NCBI RefSeq assembly: GCF_000452705.1
Contig: NZ_CP007014.1
Location: 434,001 to 498,000, forward strand
Origin: Pseudomonas syringae CC1557
Lineage (GTDB): Bacteria > Pseudomonadota > Gammaproteobacteria > Pseudomonadales > Pseudomonadaceae
Length of the DNA: 64,000 bases
Direction of reading: 5' to 3'
The notes below the pieces were generated by a model. The model saw only the letters and a program-made list of their open reading frames with translations. It was not told the origin of the DNA and made no database searches. Below are positions 55,461 through 64,000 of the stretch, piece after piece; the stretch's first letter is position 1, and each line of letters begins with the position of its first letter. Position numbers and translations under genes: made by a program.

Positions 55461-57391
55461 AGTTGATAACGCAGGGTCAGGCTGGTTTGCAGTCGCTGCG
55501 CCTGGCGGAACGACTCGCGCAGGATGCGGCGGTCCAGATGATTGAGCGTATCCGGGTCGATACGATTGGAGTAGGCGAGATTCTGGCGGCTTTGCAACTG
55601 ATGCTGCTGCATACGGGTTTGCTGGATGAAGTGATAAGCCTCTTCATACGCAGCACCATCCAGCGGGTCGATGACTTCACGCTCAACCAGTTGTTGCAGG
55701 CGTTCCTGGGTGTTGTTGGCCGCGATTCCGTTGGCCAGCGCCAGCAGACGTGCGCCGTTGACAAAAGGCGTGAGGCCTTCTGTCTTGAGGTCCAGCGTGT
55801 CTTTCTCGCTGCCTTTCCGGGCCAGTACGAAATCCTTGAAGCGGCCTACCGGAGGACGCTGTCGCAGCGCGTTTTCAGCCATCATGCGTTGGAACAGTCG
55901 GTTATCCGCCACCTGATCAAGCATGCCACGGCGCAATTGCTCGCAGCCGCTTTCATCACCCCAGACCACACGCAGGTCGAAATAGATGCTGGATGCCAGC
56001 AGGTTCTCCGGTGTCGCCTCGCGGACAAAGGCTGCGAAGCGCCTCGCCCATTCCGTACGCGACAGGCACAGCTCTGGATTGCTGGCCATGATATTGCCCT
56101 TGCACAGCGTGAAGCCGCACAGCGCAAGACTCTGGTTGATGCGCTCGGCAATCGGCAGCAGCCGCGTGCGAATCTGCTCCGTCTGTGCCGCATCACTGGC
56201 TTCGAAAAGAATGCCATTGTCCTGATCGGTGTGCAGTGTCTGTTCACGTCGGCCTTCGCTGCCGAAACACAGCCAGCTGAACGGCACGCCGGGGTCGCCC
56301 TTTTCTTCAAGCGTAAGCTCAATGACCCGGCATACCGTGTGATCGTTGAGCAAAGTAATGATCTGCGTAATCTGCGTCGAAGAGGCACCATGGGCGAGCA
56401 TGCGATCGACCAGTTGGATAATATCGCCGCGCAGGCTGCTCAGCGCTTCAATGCGCGCCGCAGTGCGAATGGTCCGCGCAAGGTGCACCAGATCGACTCG
56501 CTGCAATGAAAACAGATCCCGCTCCGACACTACGCCGCACAGTCGCCCGTCCCTGACCAGGCACACATGAGCGATATGCCGCCCGGTCATGGCGATGGCG
56601 GCGTCAAATGCGCTCGCGTCGGGGCTCAGATGAAAGGGGGCCAGGCTCATGGTGAGCCTGACGGGCGCGCTGAAGTCGGCATCGACATCGGCGACTGCCT
56701 CGCGCAGGTCGCGCAAGGTAAAGATACCCAGTGGCGACTGCTGCTCGTCGACAATCACAATGCTGCCCACCTGCTGCTCATGCATCAGCTTGACGGCTTC
56801 ACGCATCGGCGTCTCAGGGCTGCACATCACGGGATGCCGCATGGCCAGTTCGCCCAGACGCGTGTTCAGGGAGTACTGCGTGCCGAGGGTTTCAGCGGCG
56901 CGCTGCCGAACCTGGTGATTGACCTGATCCAGTAGGCTGCTGACCCCGCGCAGGGCGAAGTCGCGAAACGTGGTGGACAGCGCGAACAGCTTGATGAAAG
57001 CCTGCTTGTTCAACTGCAGGCAGAAAGTGTCCTCGGCCGCGCGATGCTCGGTTCGGGTTGCCCGTTCGCCCAGTAATGCCGCCAGTGGAAAGCACTCGCC
57101 CGTGGTAATTTCGAACGTCGTCTCGGTGCCGCTCTTTGCAGAATGTGGACGTTCGCCTGCAACTCTGCCTTGTTTGACGACGTAAAAATGTTCTACTGGC
57201 CCATCGCCGGGCTTGATGATGCTCTCATCGGCAGCGTAGAACCTGAGCTGACACTGCTCGACCAGATAGGCGAGATGAGCATTTTCCATCTGATTGAAGG
57301 GCGGGAATTTTTGCAGGAACTGCATGGTGCCGTGTATGTTCTGCAACACGGCCGTTTTGCCTGCCTGGGTAAAAGCATCTGCTTTGCTCAT
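55457..57391 (-). CDS. cNMP-binding, CBS-pair and DUF294 nucleotidyltransferase-like protein
   Basis: About 644 residues from ATG 57391 (MSKADAFTQ); ATG 57424 would add 11. Domains in order: cyclic-nucleotide-binding fold (about 25-140), two CBS motifs (about 160-275), a nucleotidyltransferase core with FGSEGRREQTLHTDQDNGILF (split, near 325-345), and a helical DUF294 C terminus. The GSEGR...D.D pattern keeps the metal ligands of the transferase fold. It may be a nucleotide-sensing modifying enzyme. The substrate is unknown. Confidence 0.8.
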   Translation of the reverse strand: MSKADAFTQAGKTAVLQNIHGTMQFLQKFPPFNQMENAHLAYLVEQCQLRFYAADESIIKPGDGPVEHFYVVKQGRVAGERPHSAKSGTETTFEITTGECFPLAALLGERATRTEHRAAEDTFCLQLNKQAFIKLFALSTTFRDFALRGVSSLLDQVNHQVRQRAAETLGTQYSLNTRLGELAMRHPVMCSPETPMREAVKLMHEQQVGSIVIVDEQQSPLGIFTLRDLREAVADVDADFSAPVRLTMSLAPFHLSPDASAFDAAIAMTGRHIAHVCLVRDGRLCGVVSERDLFSLQRVDLVHLARTIRTAARIEALSSLRGDIIQLVDRMLAHGASSTQITQIITLLNDHTVCRVIELTLEEKGDPGVPFSWLCFGSEGRREQTLHTDQDNGILFEASDAAQTEQIRTRLLPIAERINQSLALCGFTLCKGNIMASNPELCLSRTEWARRFAAFVREATPENLLASSIYFDLRVVWGDESGCEQLRRGMLDQVADNRLFQRMMAENALRQRPPVGRFKDFVLARKGSEKDTLDLKTEGLTPFVNGARLLALANGIAANNTQERLQQLVEREVIDPLDGAAYEEAYHFIQQTRMQQHQLQSRQNLAYSNRIDPDTLNHLDRRILRESFRQAQRLQTSLTLRYQL

Positions 57392-57623
57392 GGCCTGTAC
57401 CGCATTCTTGTTATTGGTGACCATGGTCGACCGCTTGCGGCACAGTGCCCATTGGACGTAAGTCTTACGCCTGAGCCGAGCGACACGACCAACGCTGTTG
57501 CGCAACGACTGATTTGACGAGTGCAAGGGATTGCGAGCTGCAACCGGCCGGGAAGCCGACGAAATACATCGCGGATTGAGCAACGTCTGCTGTCGGATGA
57601 GTTCAGGGAATGATGAGACTGCA

Positions 57624-58070
57624 ATGATTGACCACGACATTCTGAGCGACGACGAACGCAACGCCCTCAATGAGGTGATGCTGACGCCCGAGCGCAATAC
57701 ACCGCAACGGGTACTGATCGTTGATGACGACAGTGACGCTCGCGAGCTGCTGGCTGAAATTCTGAGTCTCAACGACATCAGCTGCATGACTGCGCCCGCC
57801 GGTGACATCGCTCTGGAAATGCTCCAGACCCGTCAATCCATCGGCCTGTTGATCACCGACCTGCGCATGGCACCGTTCGACGGGTTGTACCTGATTCGCA
57901 AGGTCCGCGAATCGGAACGCGCCGAACTGCCCATCATCATTGTGTCCGGCGACGCCAACGTGCGCGACGCCATTGATGCCATGCACCTGAACGTGGTGGA
58001 TTTCCTGCTCAAGCCTCTTAACACCAAGCAGCTGGTGAAGCTGGTGAAGCGCGAGTTGGGGATGAGTTGA
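57624..58070 (+). CDS. Stand-alone response regulator receiver protein
   Basis: A 148-residue receiver domain with no output domain. RVLIVDDDSDAR holds the acidic pair, ITDLRMAPFDG the phosphorylated Asp, VSGDAN the switch Ser, and FLLKPLN the invariant Lys. The 30 residues before it are acidic and uncharacterised. It is divergent from the DUF294 gene, 232 bp away. No sensor kinase is in the window. A longer start at 57597 is possible. Confidence 0.85.
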   Translation: MIDHDILSDDERNALNEVMLTPERNTPQRVLIVDDDSDARELLAEILSLNDISCMTAPAGDIALEMLQTRQSIGLLITDLRMAPFDGLYLIRKVRESERAELPIIIVSGDANVRDAIDAMHLNVVDFLLKPLNTKQLVKLVKRELGMS

Positions 58071-58125
58071 CGCATCGGATGCATGCCTTGAACGGGCATG
58101 CACCTGATACAGGCTCCAATAAGAT

Positions 58126-60303
58126 TTACACCCCGTGTCTGGCCTTGAACTCACGACGGCGACGATGCAATACCGGCTCGGTATAACCATTGGGCTGTCG
58201 CGTGCCTTCGATCACCAGTTCGACCGCCGCCTGAAAGGCGATGTTGCTGTCGAAGTCCGGCGCCAGGGGGCGATACAGCGGGTCGTTGGCGTTCTGACGA
58301 TCCACCACCGGCGCCATGCGCTTGAGGCTTTCCAGCACCTGGGCTTCAGTGACCACGCCATGGCGCAGCCAGTTGGCCATGTGCTGGCTGGAGATACGCA
58401 GCGTTGCGCGGTCTTCCATCAGGCCGATGTCATTGATGTCCGGCACTTTCGAGCACCCGACGCCCTGATCGATCCAGCGCACCACGTAGCCAAGAATGCC
58501 TTGAGCGTTGTTGTCCAGTTCATTCTGGATTTCTTCCGGCGTCCAGTCGGTGTTCGGGGCAAGCGGGATGGTCAGGATGTCGTCCACCGAAGCCGGTTCG
58601 CGCTGGGCCAGTTCGGCCTGACGGGCGAACACATCGACCTTGTGATAGTGCAAGGCGTGCAGCGCAGCCGCGGTGGGTGAGGGCACCCAGGCAGTATTTG
58701 CGCCGGCCAGCGGATGAGCTATTTTCTGCTCCAGCATGGCGGCCATCAGGTCCGGCATGGCCCACATGCCCTTGCCGATCTGCGCGCGGCCTTGCAGGCC
58801 ACATTTCAGGCCGATATCAACGTTGGAGTTCTCGTAGGCCGAGATCCATTTTTCGGCTTTCATTTGCGCCTTGCGCACCACCGGGCCGGCTTCCATCGAC
58901 GTGTGAATTTCGTCGCCGGTACGGTCCAGGAAACCGGTGTTGATGAACACCACGCGCTCGCTGGCTGCCTGAATGCAGGCCTTGAGGTTGACCGTGGTGC
59001 GGCGTTCCTCGTCCATGATCCCGACTTTCAGCGTGTTGCGCGGCAAGCCCAGTACCTGCTCGATACGCCCGAACAGTTCATTGGTGAACGCGACTTCCAG
59101 CGGCCCGTGCATCTTCGGTTTGACGATGTACATCGAACCACTGCGGCTGTTGCTGCGCGAGTTATTGCCATTGAGGTTGTGGATCGCGGCAAGGCTGGTC
59201 AGCAGGCCGTCGAGAATACCTTCCGGCACCTCGTTGCCGTGCTTGTCGAGGATTGCGTCGATGGTCATCAGGTGGCCGACGTTGCGGATGAACAGCAGCG
59301 AACGGCCGTGCAGCGTGACTTCGTGACCCTCGGGTGTGGTGTAGACCCGGTCCGGGTTCATGGTGCGGGTGAAGGTTTCGCCGCCTTTGGACACCGATTC
59401 AGCCAGGTCGCCCTTCATCAGGCCCAGCCAGTTGCGGTAGACCACCACCTTGTCGTCGGCATCAACGGCTGCGATGGAGTCTTCGCAGTCCATGATGGTG
59501 GTCAGCGCCGCTTCCATGAGGATGTCTTTAACGCCCGCCGGATCGGTTTGGCCGACCGGGCTTGAAGCGTCGATCTGCAATTCGAAATGCAGCCCGTTGT
59601 GCTTGAACAGCACCGCGAACGGCGCCGAGGTGTCGCCCTGAAAACCCACCAGTTGCGCATCGTCGCGCAGGCCAGTGTTGCTGCCGCCCTTGAGGCTGAT
59701 GACCAGCTTGCCGTCGATCAGCTTGTAGGCCGTGGAGTCAACATGCGAGCCGGCGGCCAGCGGTGCGGCCTGATCGAGGAACGCGCGGGCGAAGGCAATG
59801 ACTTTGCCGCCGCGCACTTTATTGTAGCCCTTGCCCTTTTCCGCGCCGCCTTCTTCGCTGATCGCATCGGTGCCATAAAGAGCGTCATACAGCGAACCCC
59901 AGCGAGCGTTCGACGCATTCAGCGCGAAGCGGGCGTTCATCACCGGCACGACCAGTTGCGGACCCGCCATCGTGGCTATTTCTTCGTCGACATTTTGCGT
60001 GGTGATCTGGAAATCCGCCGCTTCTGGCAGCAAATAACCGATCTCCTCAAAGAATACTTTGTAGGCTGAGGCGTCGTGAGTCTGTCCGGCACGCGACTGA
60101 TGCCAGGCGTCGATCTGCGCCTGCAATTCATCACGCTGGGTGAGCAGTGCCTTGTTCTTTGGCGCGAGGTCGTGAATCAGTTGGTCCGCACCGGCCCAGA
60201 ACGCGGCAGCATCGACGCCGGTTCCAGGGATGGCTTCGTTCTGCACGAAGTCGAACAGGACTCTGGCGACTTGCAGGTCACCGACTTGAACGTACTCAGT
60301 CAT
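58126..60303 (-). CDS. glcB: Malate synthase G
   Basis: A 725-residue enzyme that condenses glyoxylate and acetyl-CoA to malate. Family blocks include [15 protein letters not shown] (catalytic acidic cluster), [22 protein letters not shown] sequence near 400, [21 protein letters not shown] and [13 protein letters not shown] residues, and the monomeric G-isoform length. ATG 60303 (MTEYVQVG) is preferred to an earlier TTG. It runs alone; two inverted repeats lie upstream. Confidence 0.95.
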   Translation of the reverse strand: MTEYVQVGDLQVARVLFDFVQNEAIPGTGVDAAAFWAGADQLIHDLAPKNKALLTQRDELQAQIDAWHQSRAGQTHDASAYKVFFEEIGYLLPEAADFQITTQNVDEEIATMAGPQLVVPVMNARFALNASNARWGSLYDALYGTDAISEEGGAEKGKGYNKVRGGKVIAFARAFLDQAAPLAAGSHVDSTAYKLIDGKLVISLKGGSNTGLRDDAQLVGFQGDTSAPFAVLFKHNGLHFELQIDASSPVGQTDPAGVKDILMEAALTTIMDCEDSIAAVDADDKVVVYRNWLGLMKGDLAESVSKGGETFTRTMNPDRVYTTPEGHEVTLHGRSLLFIRNVGHLMTIDAILDKHGNEVPEGILDGLLTSLAAIHNLNGNNSRSNSRSGSMYIVKPKMHGPLEVAFTNELFGRIEQVLGLPRNTLKVGIMDEERRTTVNLKACIQAASERVVFINTGFLDRTGDEIHTSMEAGPVVRKAQMKAEKWISAYENSNVDIGLKCGLQGRAQIGKGMWAMPDLMAAMLEQKIAHPLAGANTAWVPSPTAAALHALHYHKVDVFARQAELAQREPASVDDILTIPLAPNTDWTPEEIQNELDNNAQGILGYVVRWIDQGVGCSKVPDINDIGLMEDRATLRISSQHMANWLRHGVVTEAQVLESLKRMAPVVDRQNANDPLYRPLAPDFDSNIAFQAAVELVIEGTRQPNGYTEPVLHRRRREFKARHGV

Positions 60304-60373
60304 TGCACTTGCCTCACTCTGCTCAGCAGGGTCGAGCACACTCGGGGAGCGCTCTGTTATTGGTTTTCGGTGT

Positions 60374-60403
60374 CATGTAGTGCGTGGCGATGAATACTAC
60401 ATG
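60374..60403. promoter_or_regulatory. Inverted repeat upstream of glcB (first)
   Basis: CATGTAGT (60374-60381) and ACTACATG (60396-60403) are perfect 8-bp inverted arms spaced by 14 bp. It lies 70 bp before the glcB start, so it may be a repressor or activator site for glcB. The protein is unknown. Confidence 0.4.
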
Positions 60404-60423
60404 AGCCCGTATCGTGTGAAAAC

Positions 60424-60448
60424 GTCGCTTAATATGTCATTAAACGAC
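60424..60448. promoter_or_regulatory. Inverted repeat between glcB and the GcvR-like gene (second)
   Basis: GTCGCTTAAT (60424-60433) and ATTAAACGAC (60439-60448) form a 10-bp inverted repeat with one mismatch around a 5-bp centre. It lies centrally between the divergent genes and could be a shared operator. It has no T-run and is AT-rich, so it is not a terminator. Confidence 0.4.
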
Positions 60449-60623
60449 TGAAATTGAGTATCGAGTCACGTAACGTTTCATGGCGCGCTCGAAAGCGCTC
60501 AGGATTGTTCCATAGAGCGTGGCAAATCGTACACGATTGCTGTGTATGAGGGGGTGCACAAGCAGGCCTATACTCAGGCTATTGCCAATTTTCAAATCGT
60601 CAGCACAGAGAGAGGAATTGACC

Positions 60624-61142
60624 GTGGATCATCTCGTCGTAACGCTGGTGGCTCCCGACAAACCGGGTCAGGTCGAACGTATCGCGCAGTGCATCGCCGA
60701 GCATGGCGGCAACTGGCTGGAAAGCCGCATGTCACGCATGGCCGGACAGTTCGCGGGGATTCTCAAGGTCGGCGTCGAGCCGCAGCAGTATGACGACCTG
60801 ATCAAGGCGCTGAACGACCTGTCGGCCCACGGCATCCGCATGCTGCTGGCCGAAAGCGTGGTCGAGACCAGCGGCACCACGCGCCCGATCAGCATGCAAC
60901 TGATCGGCAATGACCGCCCCGGCATCGTGCGCGACATCACCCGTCTGCTGGCCGGCAAGGGCGTCAACGTCGAGCACCTGATCACCGACGTAGCCCCTGC
61001 GCCCATGAGCAGCGAGTTGCTGTTCCACGCCGATGCGGTGCTGGGCGTCCCGGTGGGCTTATCGCTGGATGAGTTGCAGGCAGAGCTTGAAACACTGGCT
61101 GATGATCTGATGGTTGAACTGGTGCTGCGCAGCGAGGAGTAA
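60624..61142 (+). CDS. GcvR-like glycine cleavage repressor, two ACT domains
   Basis: A 172-residue protein with a GTG start at 60624, 7 nt after AGGA (a TTG at 60618 is the alternative). It has two ACT-type domains: residues 3-80 (VVTLVAPDKPGQVERIAQCI) and 90-165 (MQLIGNDRPGIVRDITRLLA). Family members such as GcvR bind glycine and act on the regulator GcvA. No gcv gene is adjacent. The start choice matters, because no ATG opens this frame at the first ACT domain. Confidence 0.82.
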   Translation: MDHLVVTLVAPDKPGQVERIAQCIAEHGGNWLESRMSRMAGQFAGILKVGVEPQQYDDLIKALNDLSAHGIRMLLAESVVETSGTTRPISMQLIGNDRPGIVRDITRLLAGKGVNVEHLITDVAPAPMSSELLFHADAVLGVPVGLSLDELQAELETLADDLMVELVLRSEE

Positions 61143-61181
61143 AATCTCCTGTCAGGTTATCCAAGTTAACCGTGCACCTGC

Positions 61182-61303
61182 CTGTGGATAACCTGGGGGA
61201 AGAGCCTTGCGCGCCATACACGCCGTGGCTTGGCGAAGATTGATCAAAAATTCAACAGTTTCAAGGGCTTGTGCACAGATAAGGTAAGTCTGCCTGTGGA
61301 TAA
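61182..61303. other. Two DnaA-box-like sites
   Basis: CTGTGGATAA occurs at 61182-61191 and 61294-61303, the reverse complement of TTATCCACAG and so matching the DnaA box TTATCCACA exactly. They are 112 bp apart, in the same orientation, with a GTGCACAGATAAGG between. This is too few for an origin. Confidence 0.4.
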
Positions 61304-61312
61304 CCCTTGGAG

Positions 61313-61364
61313 AACACTGTGCAGGCCACGTTCTACGTGGCCTGCACAGTGTTGTGTTTTTTTT
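61313..61364 (+). terminator. Long-stem terminator after the GcvR-like gene
   Basis: A perfect 18-bp stem: AACACTGTGCAGGCCACG (61313-61330) and its complement (61336-61353) around the loop TTCTA, followed by GTG and eight T (61357-61364). It is 170 bp past the stop and lies just before the convergent rarD stop. Confidence 0.85.
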
Positions 61365-61366
61365 GA

Positions 61367-62254
61367 TCAGCGACGACCGCGGGATTTCAGCCAGATATCC
61401 ACACTGTAGATCGCCAGCCCAGCCCAGATAAAAGCGAAGGTGATAATTGTGCTGGTGGTCAGGTGCTCGCCGTACAGCGCCACTGCCAGCAACAGGACGA
61501 GCGTGGGGGCGATGTATTGCAGGAAGCCCAGCGTGGTGAACGGCAAGTGGCGCGCGGCGGCGTTGAAGCATACCAGCGGGACCAGCGTGACCGGGCCGGC
61601 GGCGGCGAGCCAGATGGCTTGCGTGGTGGTCCAGAATTCCGGTTGCATGCTGACTGCCATCGGGTTGAACGCCAGCCAGATCAGCGCCAGCGGCACCAGC
61701 ATCCAGGTTTCGACGACCAGGCCGGGCAGGGCGGCGACCGGGGCTTTTTTGCGGATCAGGCCGTAGAACGCGAAAGTCAGCGCCAGCGCCAGTGACACCC
61801 ACGGCAGGCTGCCGACGTGCCAGACCTGCTGCGCGACGCCCGTTGCAGCCAGAGCGACCGCGACCCATTGCAGACGTCTCAGCCGTTCGCCGAGCAGCAA
61901 CATGCCAAGCAGCACGTTGACCAGCGGGTTGATGTAGTAGCCGAGACTGGCCTCAAGCATGCGCCCGTTGTTTACGGCCCAGACATAGACGATCCAGTTG
62001 GCGGCAATCAGGGTGCCGCTCAGCGCGAGCACGGCCAGCCGCTGCGGGTTGTTGCGCAGGTCGCGCCACCAGCCTGGGTGCTTCCAGAACATCAGCACGA
62101 TCGAGCCGAAGAGCGCTGACCACAGTGCACGATGGATGATGATCTCGATGGCTGGAACGGCGGCAATGGCTTTGAAATAAAGGGGGAACAAGCCCCAGAT
62201 CGTGTAAGCACTCAGGCCTAGAATGTATCCACGGCGTGGATTGGCAGCTTGCAT
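61367..62254 (-). CDS. rarD: EamA/DMT superfamily permease RarD
   Basis: A 295-residue protein with about ten membrane helices in two EamA repeats. It starts MQAANPRRGYILGLSAYTIWGLFPLYFKAIA (split), typical of RarD, with the middle SLGYYINPLVNVLLGMLLLGERL block. RarD was named for chloramphenicol resistance; the substrate is not established. It ends against the long-stem terminator. Confidence 0.9.
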   Translation of the reverse strand: MQAANPRRGYILGLSAYTIWGLFPLYFKAIAAVPAIEIIIHRALWSALFGSIVLMFWKHPGWWRDLRNNPQRLAVLALSGTLIAANWIVYVWAVNNGRMLEASLGYYINPLVNVLLGMLLLGERLRRLQWVAVALAATGVAQQVWHVGSLPWVSLALALTFAFYGLIRKKAPVAALPGLVVETWMLVPLALIWLAFNPMAVSMQPEFWTTTQAIWLAAAGPVTLVPLVCFNAAARHLPFTTLGFLQYIAPTLVLLLAVALYGEHLTTSTIITFAFIWAGLAIYSVDIWLKSRGRR

Positions 62255-62339
62255 GGAGCGTCCCTTTTAATGCAGAAATTTCCGATTTTATTGCGGGGTG
62301 ATGCGGTGGATGGTTTTGATCGAGTGCTCGATGTTACAC

Positions 62340-62468
62340 ACAGGTTCGACTGATTCACGGCATCTGTGCCGCGCCGCCTGCTCAAGATCGGACGCAGAGC
62401 GTCCAGAACTGCATGCCGACGCGGAGCGTCGTACGATAGTCGAGGTTATCGTTCCGCACGCTCATCCG
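62340..62468. repeat. Intergenic hairpin-repeat array, copy E
   Basis: Contains GGACGCAGAGCGTCC (62390-62404) followed by AGAACTGCATGCCGACGCGGAGCGTCG (62405-62431, split), nearly the same as copy D and as 492-530 in copy A. It sits between rarD and the kinase gene. These spaced copies in one 64-kb stretch show a high-copy family. Confidence 0.65.
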
Positions 62469-62469
62469 A

Positions 62470-63444
62470 TCAAAACAGCTTCAGCGGTTCTTCATTCAGT
62501 GCTGCCATCTGCTCGCGCAGGGCCAGGATGTGATCGCCCCAGTAACGCTCGGTGCCGAACCACGGGAAGCTGTGTGGAAACGCAGGGTCATCCCAGCGAC
62601 GGGCCAGCCAGGCGCTGTAGTGCATCAGCCGCAGCGCACGCAATGGCTCTATAAGGGCCAGTTCGCGTGGATTGAAATCATGAAATTCGTTGTAGCCGTC
62701 CATCAACTCGGATAACTGACCAAGACGTTCCTGACGGTCCCCTGCAAGCATCATCCAGATGTCCTGCACGGCTGGGCCGAGGCGGCAATCGTCCAGGTCG
62801 ACGATGTGAAACATTTCATCGCGGCACATCATGTTGCCGGGGTGACAGTCGCCGTGCATGCGGATATTGCTGTGCGGCGTCGCCGCGTAAACATCTTCGA
62901 CGCGTTTGAGCAGGTCACGGGCTACTGACTCGTAGGCTGGCAACAGGCTGCGCGGTATGCAGTCGTTTTCCAGCAGGTAGTTGACCGAGTCATTGCCAAA
63001 ATTCTTCACGCCCAGTGCTTCGCGGTGTGCGAACGGCTTAGTCGAGCCGACCGCATGAATACGGCCCAGCAACTGACCCAGACGATACAACTGATCCAGA
63101 TTACCTGGTTCCGGCGCACGTCCGCCTCGGCGCGGGAACAGCGTGAAGCGAAAACCGGCGTGCTCGAACAGGGTTTCGCTGTTGTGCACCATGGGTGCGA
63201 CAACCGGTACTTCGACGTCGACCAGTTCGAAGGTGAAGCTGTGTTCTTCGAGAATGGCCTCGTTGGTCCAGCGCTGTGGACGGTAGAACTTGGCGATCAG
63301 CGGCTGGCCGTCTTCGATACCCACCTGATACACGCGGTTTTCGTAACTGTTGAGCGCCAGGATGCGTGCGTCGCTGAGAAAACCGATGCTTTCGACGGCA
63401 TCCAGCACCAGATCGGGAGTAAGTGTTGCAAACGGGTGAGCCAT
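62470..63444 (-). CDS. srkA: Stress-response Ser/Thr protein kinase SrkA (YihE family)
   Basis: A 324-residue APH-fold kinase from ATG 63444, after CAGGAG. The N lobe has YENRVYQVGIEDGQPLIAKFYRP with the ATP-binding Lys; the catalytic loop is HGDCHPGNMM and the metal motif FHIVDLDDCRLGP. In E. coli this kinase protects cells under stress and may counter toxin-induced death; the substrate here is unknown. It runs alone, opposite to the LacI-type gene. Confidence 0.87.
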   Translation of the reverse strand: MAHPFATLTPDLVLDAVESIGFLSDARILALNSYENRVYQVGIEDGQPLIAKFYRPQRWTNEAILEEHSFTFELVDVEVPVVAPMVHNSETLFEHAGFRFTLFPRRGGRAPEPGNLDQLYRLGQLLGRIHAVGSTKPFAHREALGVKNFGNDSVNYLLENDCIPRSLLPAYESVARDLLKRVEDVYAATPHSNIRMHGDCHPGNMMCRDEMFHIVDLDDCRLGPAVQDIWMMLAGDRQERLGQLSELMDGYNEFHDFNPRELALIEPLRALRLMHYSAWLARRWDDPAFPHSFPWFGTERYWGDHILALREQMAALNEEPLKLF

Positions 63445-63611
63445 GACTACTCCTGCGCGCAGCAGGTTGCCGCGTCGGACCGCTGATGGTAACGCAGACC
63501 GGTCCCGGTTCGCCAAACCCATCCGATTAAAGTGCTCAAGGGATGGATTGTCATGAAACGGTCATCACTCGTTAGCGATTCAGCCATGTTGGACGCCTAG
63601 AGTCGCGTCAA

Positions 63612-63625
63612 TGAGATCGATCTCA
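63612..63625. promoter_or_regulatory. Perfect 14-bp palindrome, likely LacI-type operator
   Basis: TGAGATCGATCTCA is a perfect palindrome with a central CG, the usual design of LacI-family operators. It lies 12 bp before the ATG of the LacI-type regulator, so it probably serves autoregulation. Confidence 0.6.
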
Positions 63626-63636
63626 AGCGAGCGACA

Positions 63637-64000
63637 ATGACTGATTTGAAACAGGTTGCCAGCCTGGCCGGGGTTTCCCGGGCCACCGCTGCACGCGCCT
63701 TCGCCAGCCCTGATGTGGTACGCGCCGAGACCCGCGACCGGGTGTTCGCTGCGGCCCGTGCGCTGGGTTTTCGCCCTAACCGTCTGGGCCGACAGTTGCG
63801 TCTGCAAACCACCAACCTGATTGGCGTAGTGGTGCCCAACCTGCTCAATCCGGTGTTTGCCGAACAGTTTCAGGCCATGGAACGAGCCGCGCGGGCGCGG
63901 GGCTACAACTTGCTGTTGGCGACCACCGACTACAGCGCCGAACGTGAAAGCGCCGTGGTTGAAGAGCTGCTGCGCCAGCGGGTAGACGGGCTGGTGCTGA
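63637..64000 (+). CDS. LacI-family transcriptional regulator, N-terminal part (3' end outside window)
   Basis: The first 121 residues from ATG 63637. MTDLKQVASLAGVSRATAARAF is the LacI helix-turn-helix, FRPNRLGRQLRLQ the hinge helix region, then the periplasmic-binding-like domain begins (NLIGVVVPNLLNPVFAEQF). Effector and targets are unknown and probably lie downstream. The palindrome just upstream suggests it controls itself. Confidence 0.9.
   Translation, partial: MTDLKQVASLAGVSRATAARAFASPDVVRAETRDRVFAAARALGFRPNRLGRQLRLQTTNLIGVVVPNLLNPVFAEQFQAMERAARARGYNLLLATTDYSAERESAVVEELLRQRVDGLVL

Noticed and set aside
61143..61366. A replication origin at the DnaA-box-like sites
   Set aside because: Only two boxes, no AT-rich unwinding region and no dnaA, dnaN or gyrB nearby.

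Overview
The window reads as a GC-rich chromosomal segment of a fluorescent pseudomonad, most likely the Pseudomonas syringae group. The evidence is gene content and order (mdcABCDEGH-madLM, cbcVWX next to gbdR, bioA-rsmE, ahcY-metF behind a SAH riboswitch, glcB, rhlE), Pseudomonas-type REP palindromes with a REP-associated transposase (RAYT) remnant, and a repeated family of short GACGC/GCGTC hairpins between genes. No tRNA, rRNA, CRISPR array, prophage or intact insertion sequence was seen. Species is inferred, not proven.

Layout. 1-337: 3' end of a LysR regulator. 578-17494 (minus): one 19-gene aryl polyene (APE) pigment operon with nearly every gene overlapping the next. It supplies a starter acid (ammonia-lyase, acid:ACP ligase), two ACPs, ketosynthases ApeR and ApeO/ApeC, ketoreductase ApeQ, dehydratases ApeP and ApeI (ApeI is fused to the ligase), acyl- and glycosyltransferases, a methyltransferase, a halogenase-like flavoenzyme, and an export set (LolA-like, MMPL, small lipoprotein). 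Two core genes, apeO and apeM, each carry an apparent 1-nt deletion. 17801-19103: an orphan ParA ATPase and an orphan PAAR protein. 19368-27612: malonate decarboxylase, malonate transporter and their LysR regulator. 27735-36666: hemolysin III-like protein, rsmE, bioA, a secreted flavin amine oxidase with an unusual Lys/Ala-rich tail, cytochrome b561, YceI and RhlE. 36977-39592: metF and ahcY behind a promoter and SAH riboswitch. 39864-40259: acyl-CoA thioesterase.

40493-45737: a complete L-threonate-type tetronate pathway (LtnD, OtnK, OtnC, OtnI) with a GntP permease, predicted to end in dihydroxyacetone phosphate. 45958-46413: YkgJ-like cysteine-cluster protein. 46558-51479: choline/betaine/carnitine ABC transporter and the AraC-type regulator GbdR, separated by about 780 bp without a convincing gene. 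51605-52061: decayed RAYT followed by a REP palindrome. 52147-53772: chemoreceptor. 54200-54732: small coiled-coil protein plus ZapA-like protein. 54747-58070: DnaQ-type exonuclease, a cNMP/CBS/DUF294 protein and a stand-alone receiver. 58126-64000: malate synthase G, a GcvR-like ACT protein, RarD, an SrkA-type kinase, and the 5' end of a LacI-family regulator preceded by a perfect 14-bp palindrome.

The most notable points are the APE operon (halogenase-like enzyme, ligase-dehydratase fusion, two matching frameshifts), the amine oxidase with a histone-H1-like tail, the modular hairpin repeat family, and several well-formed but unassigned operator-like repeats.
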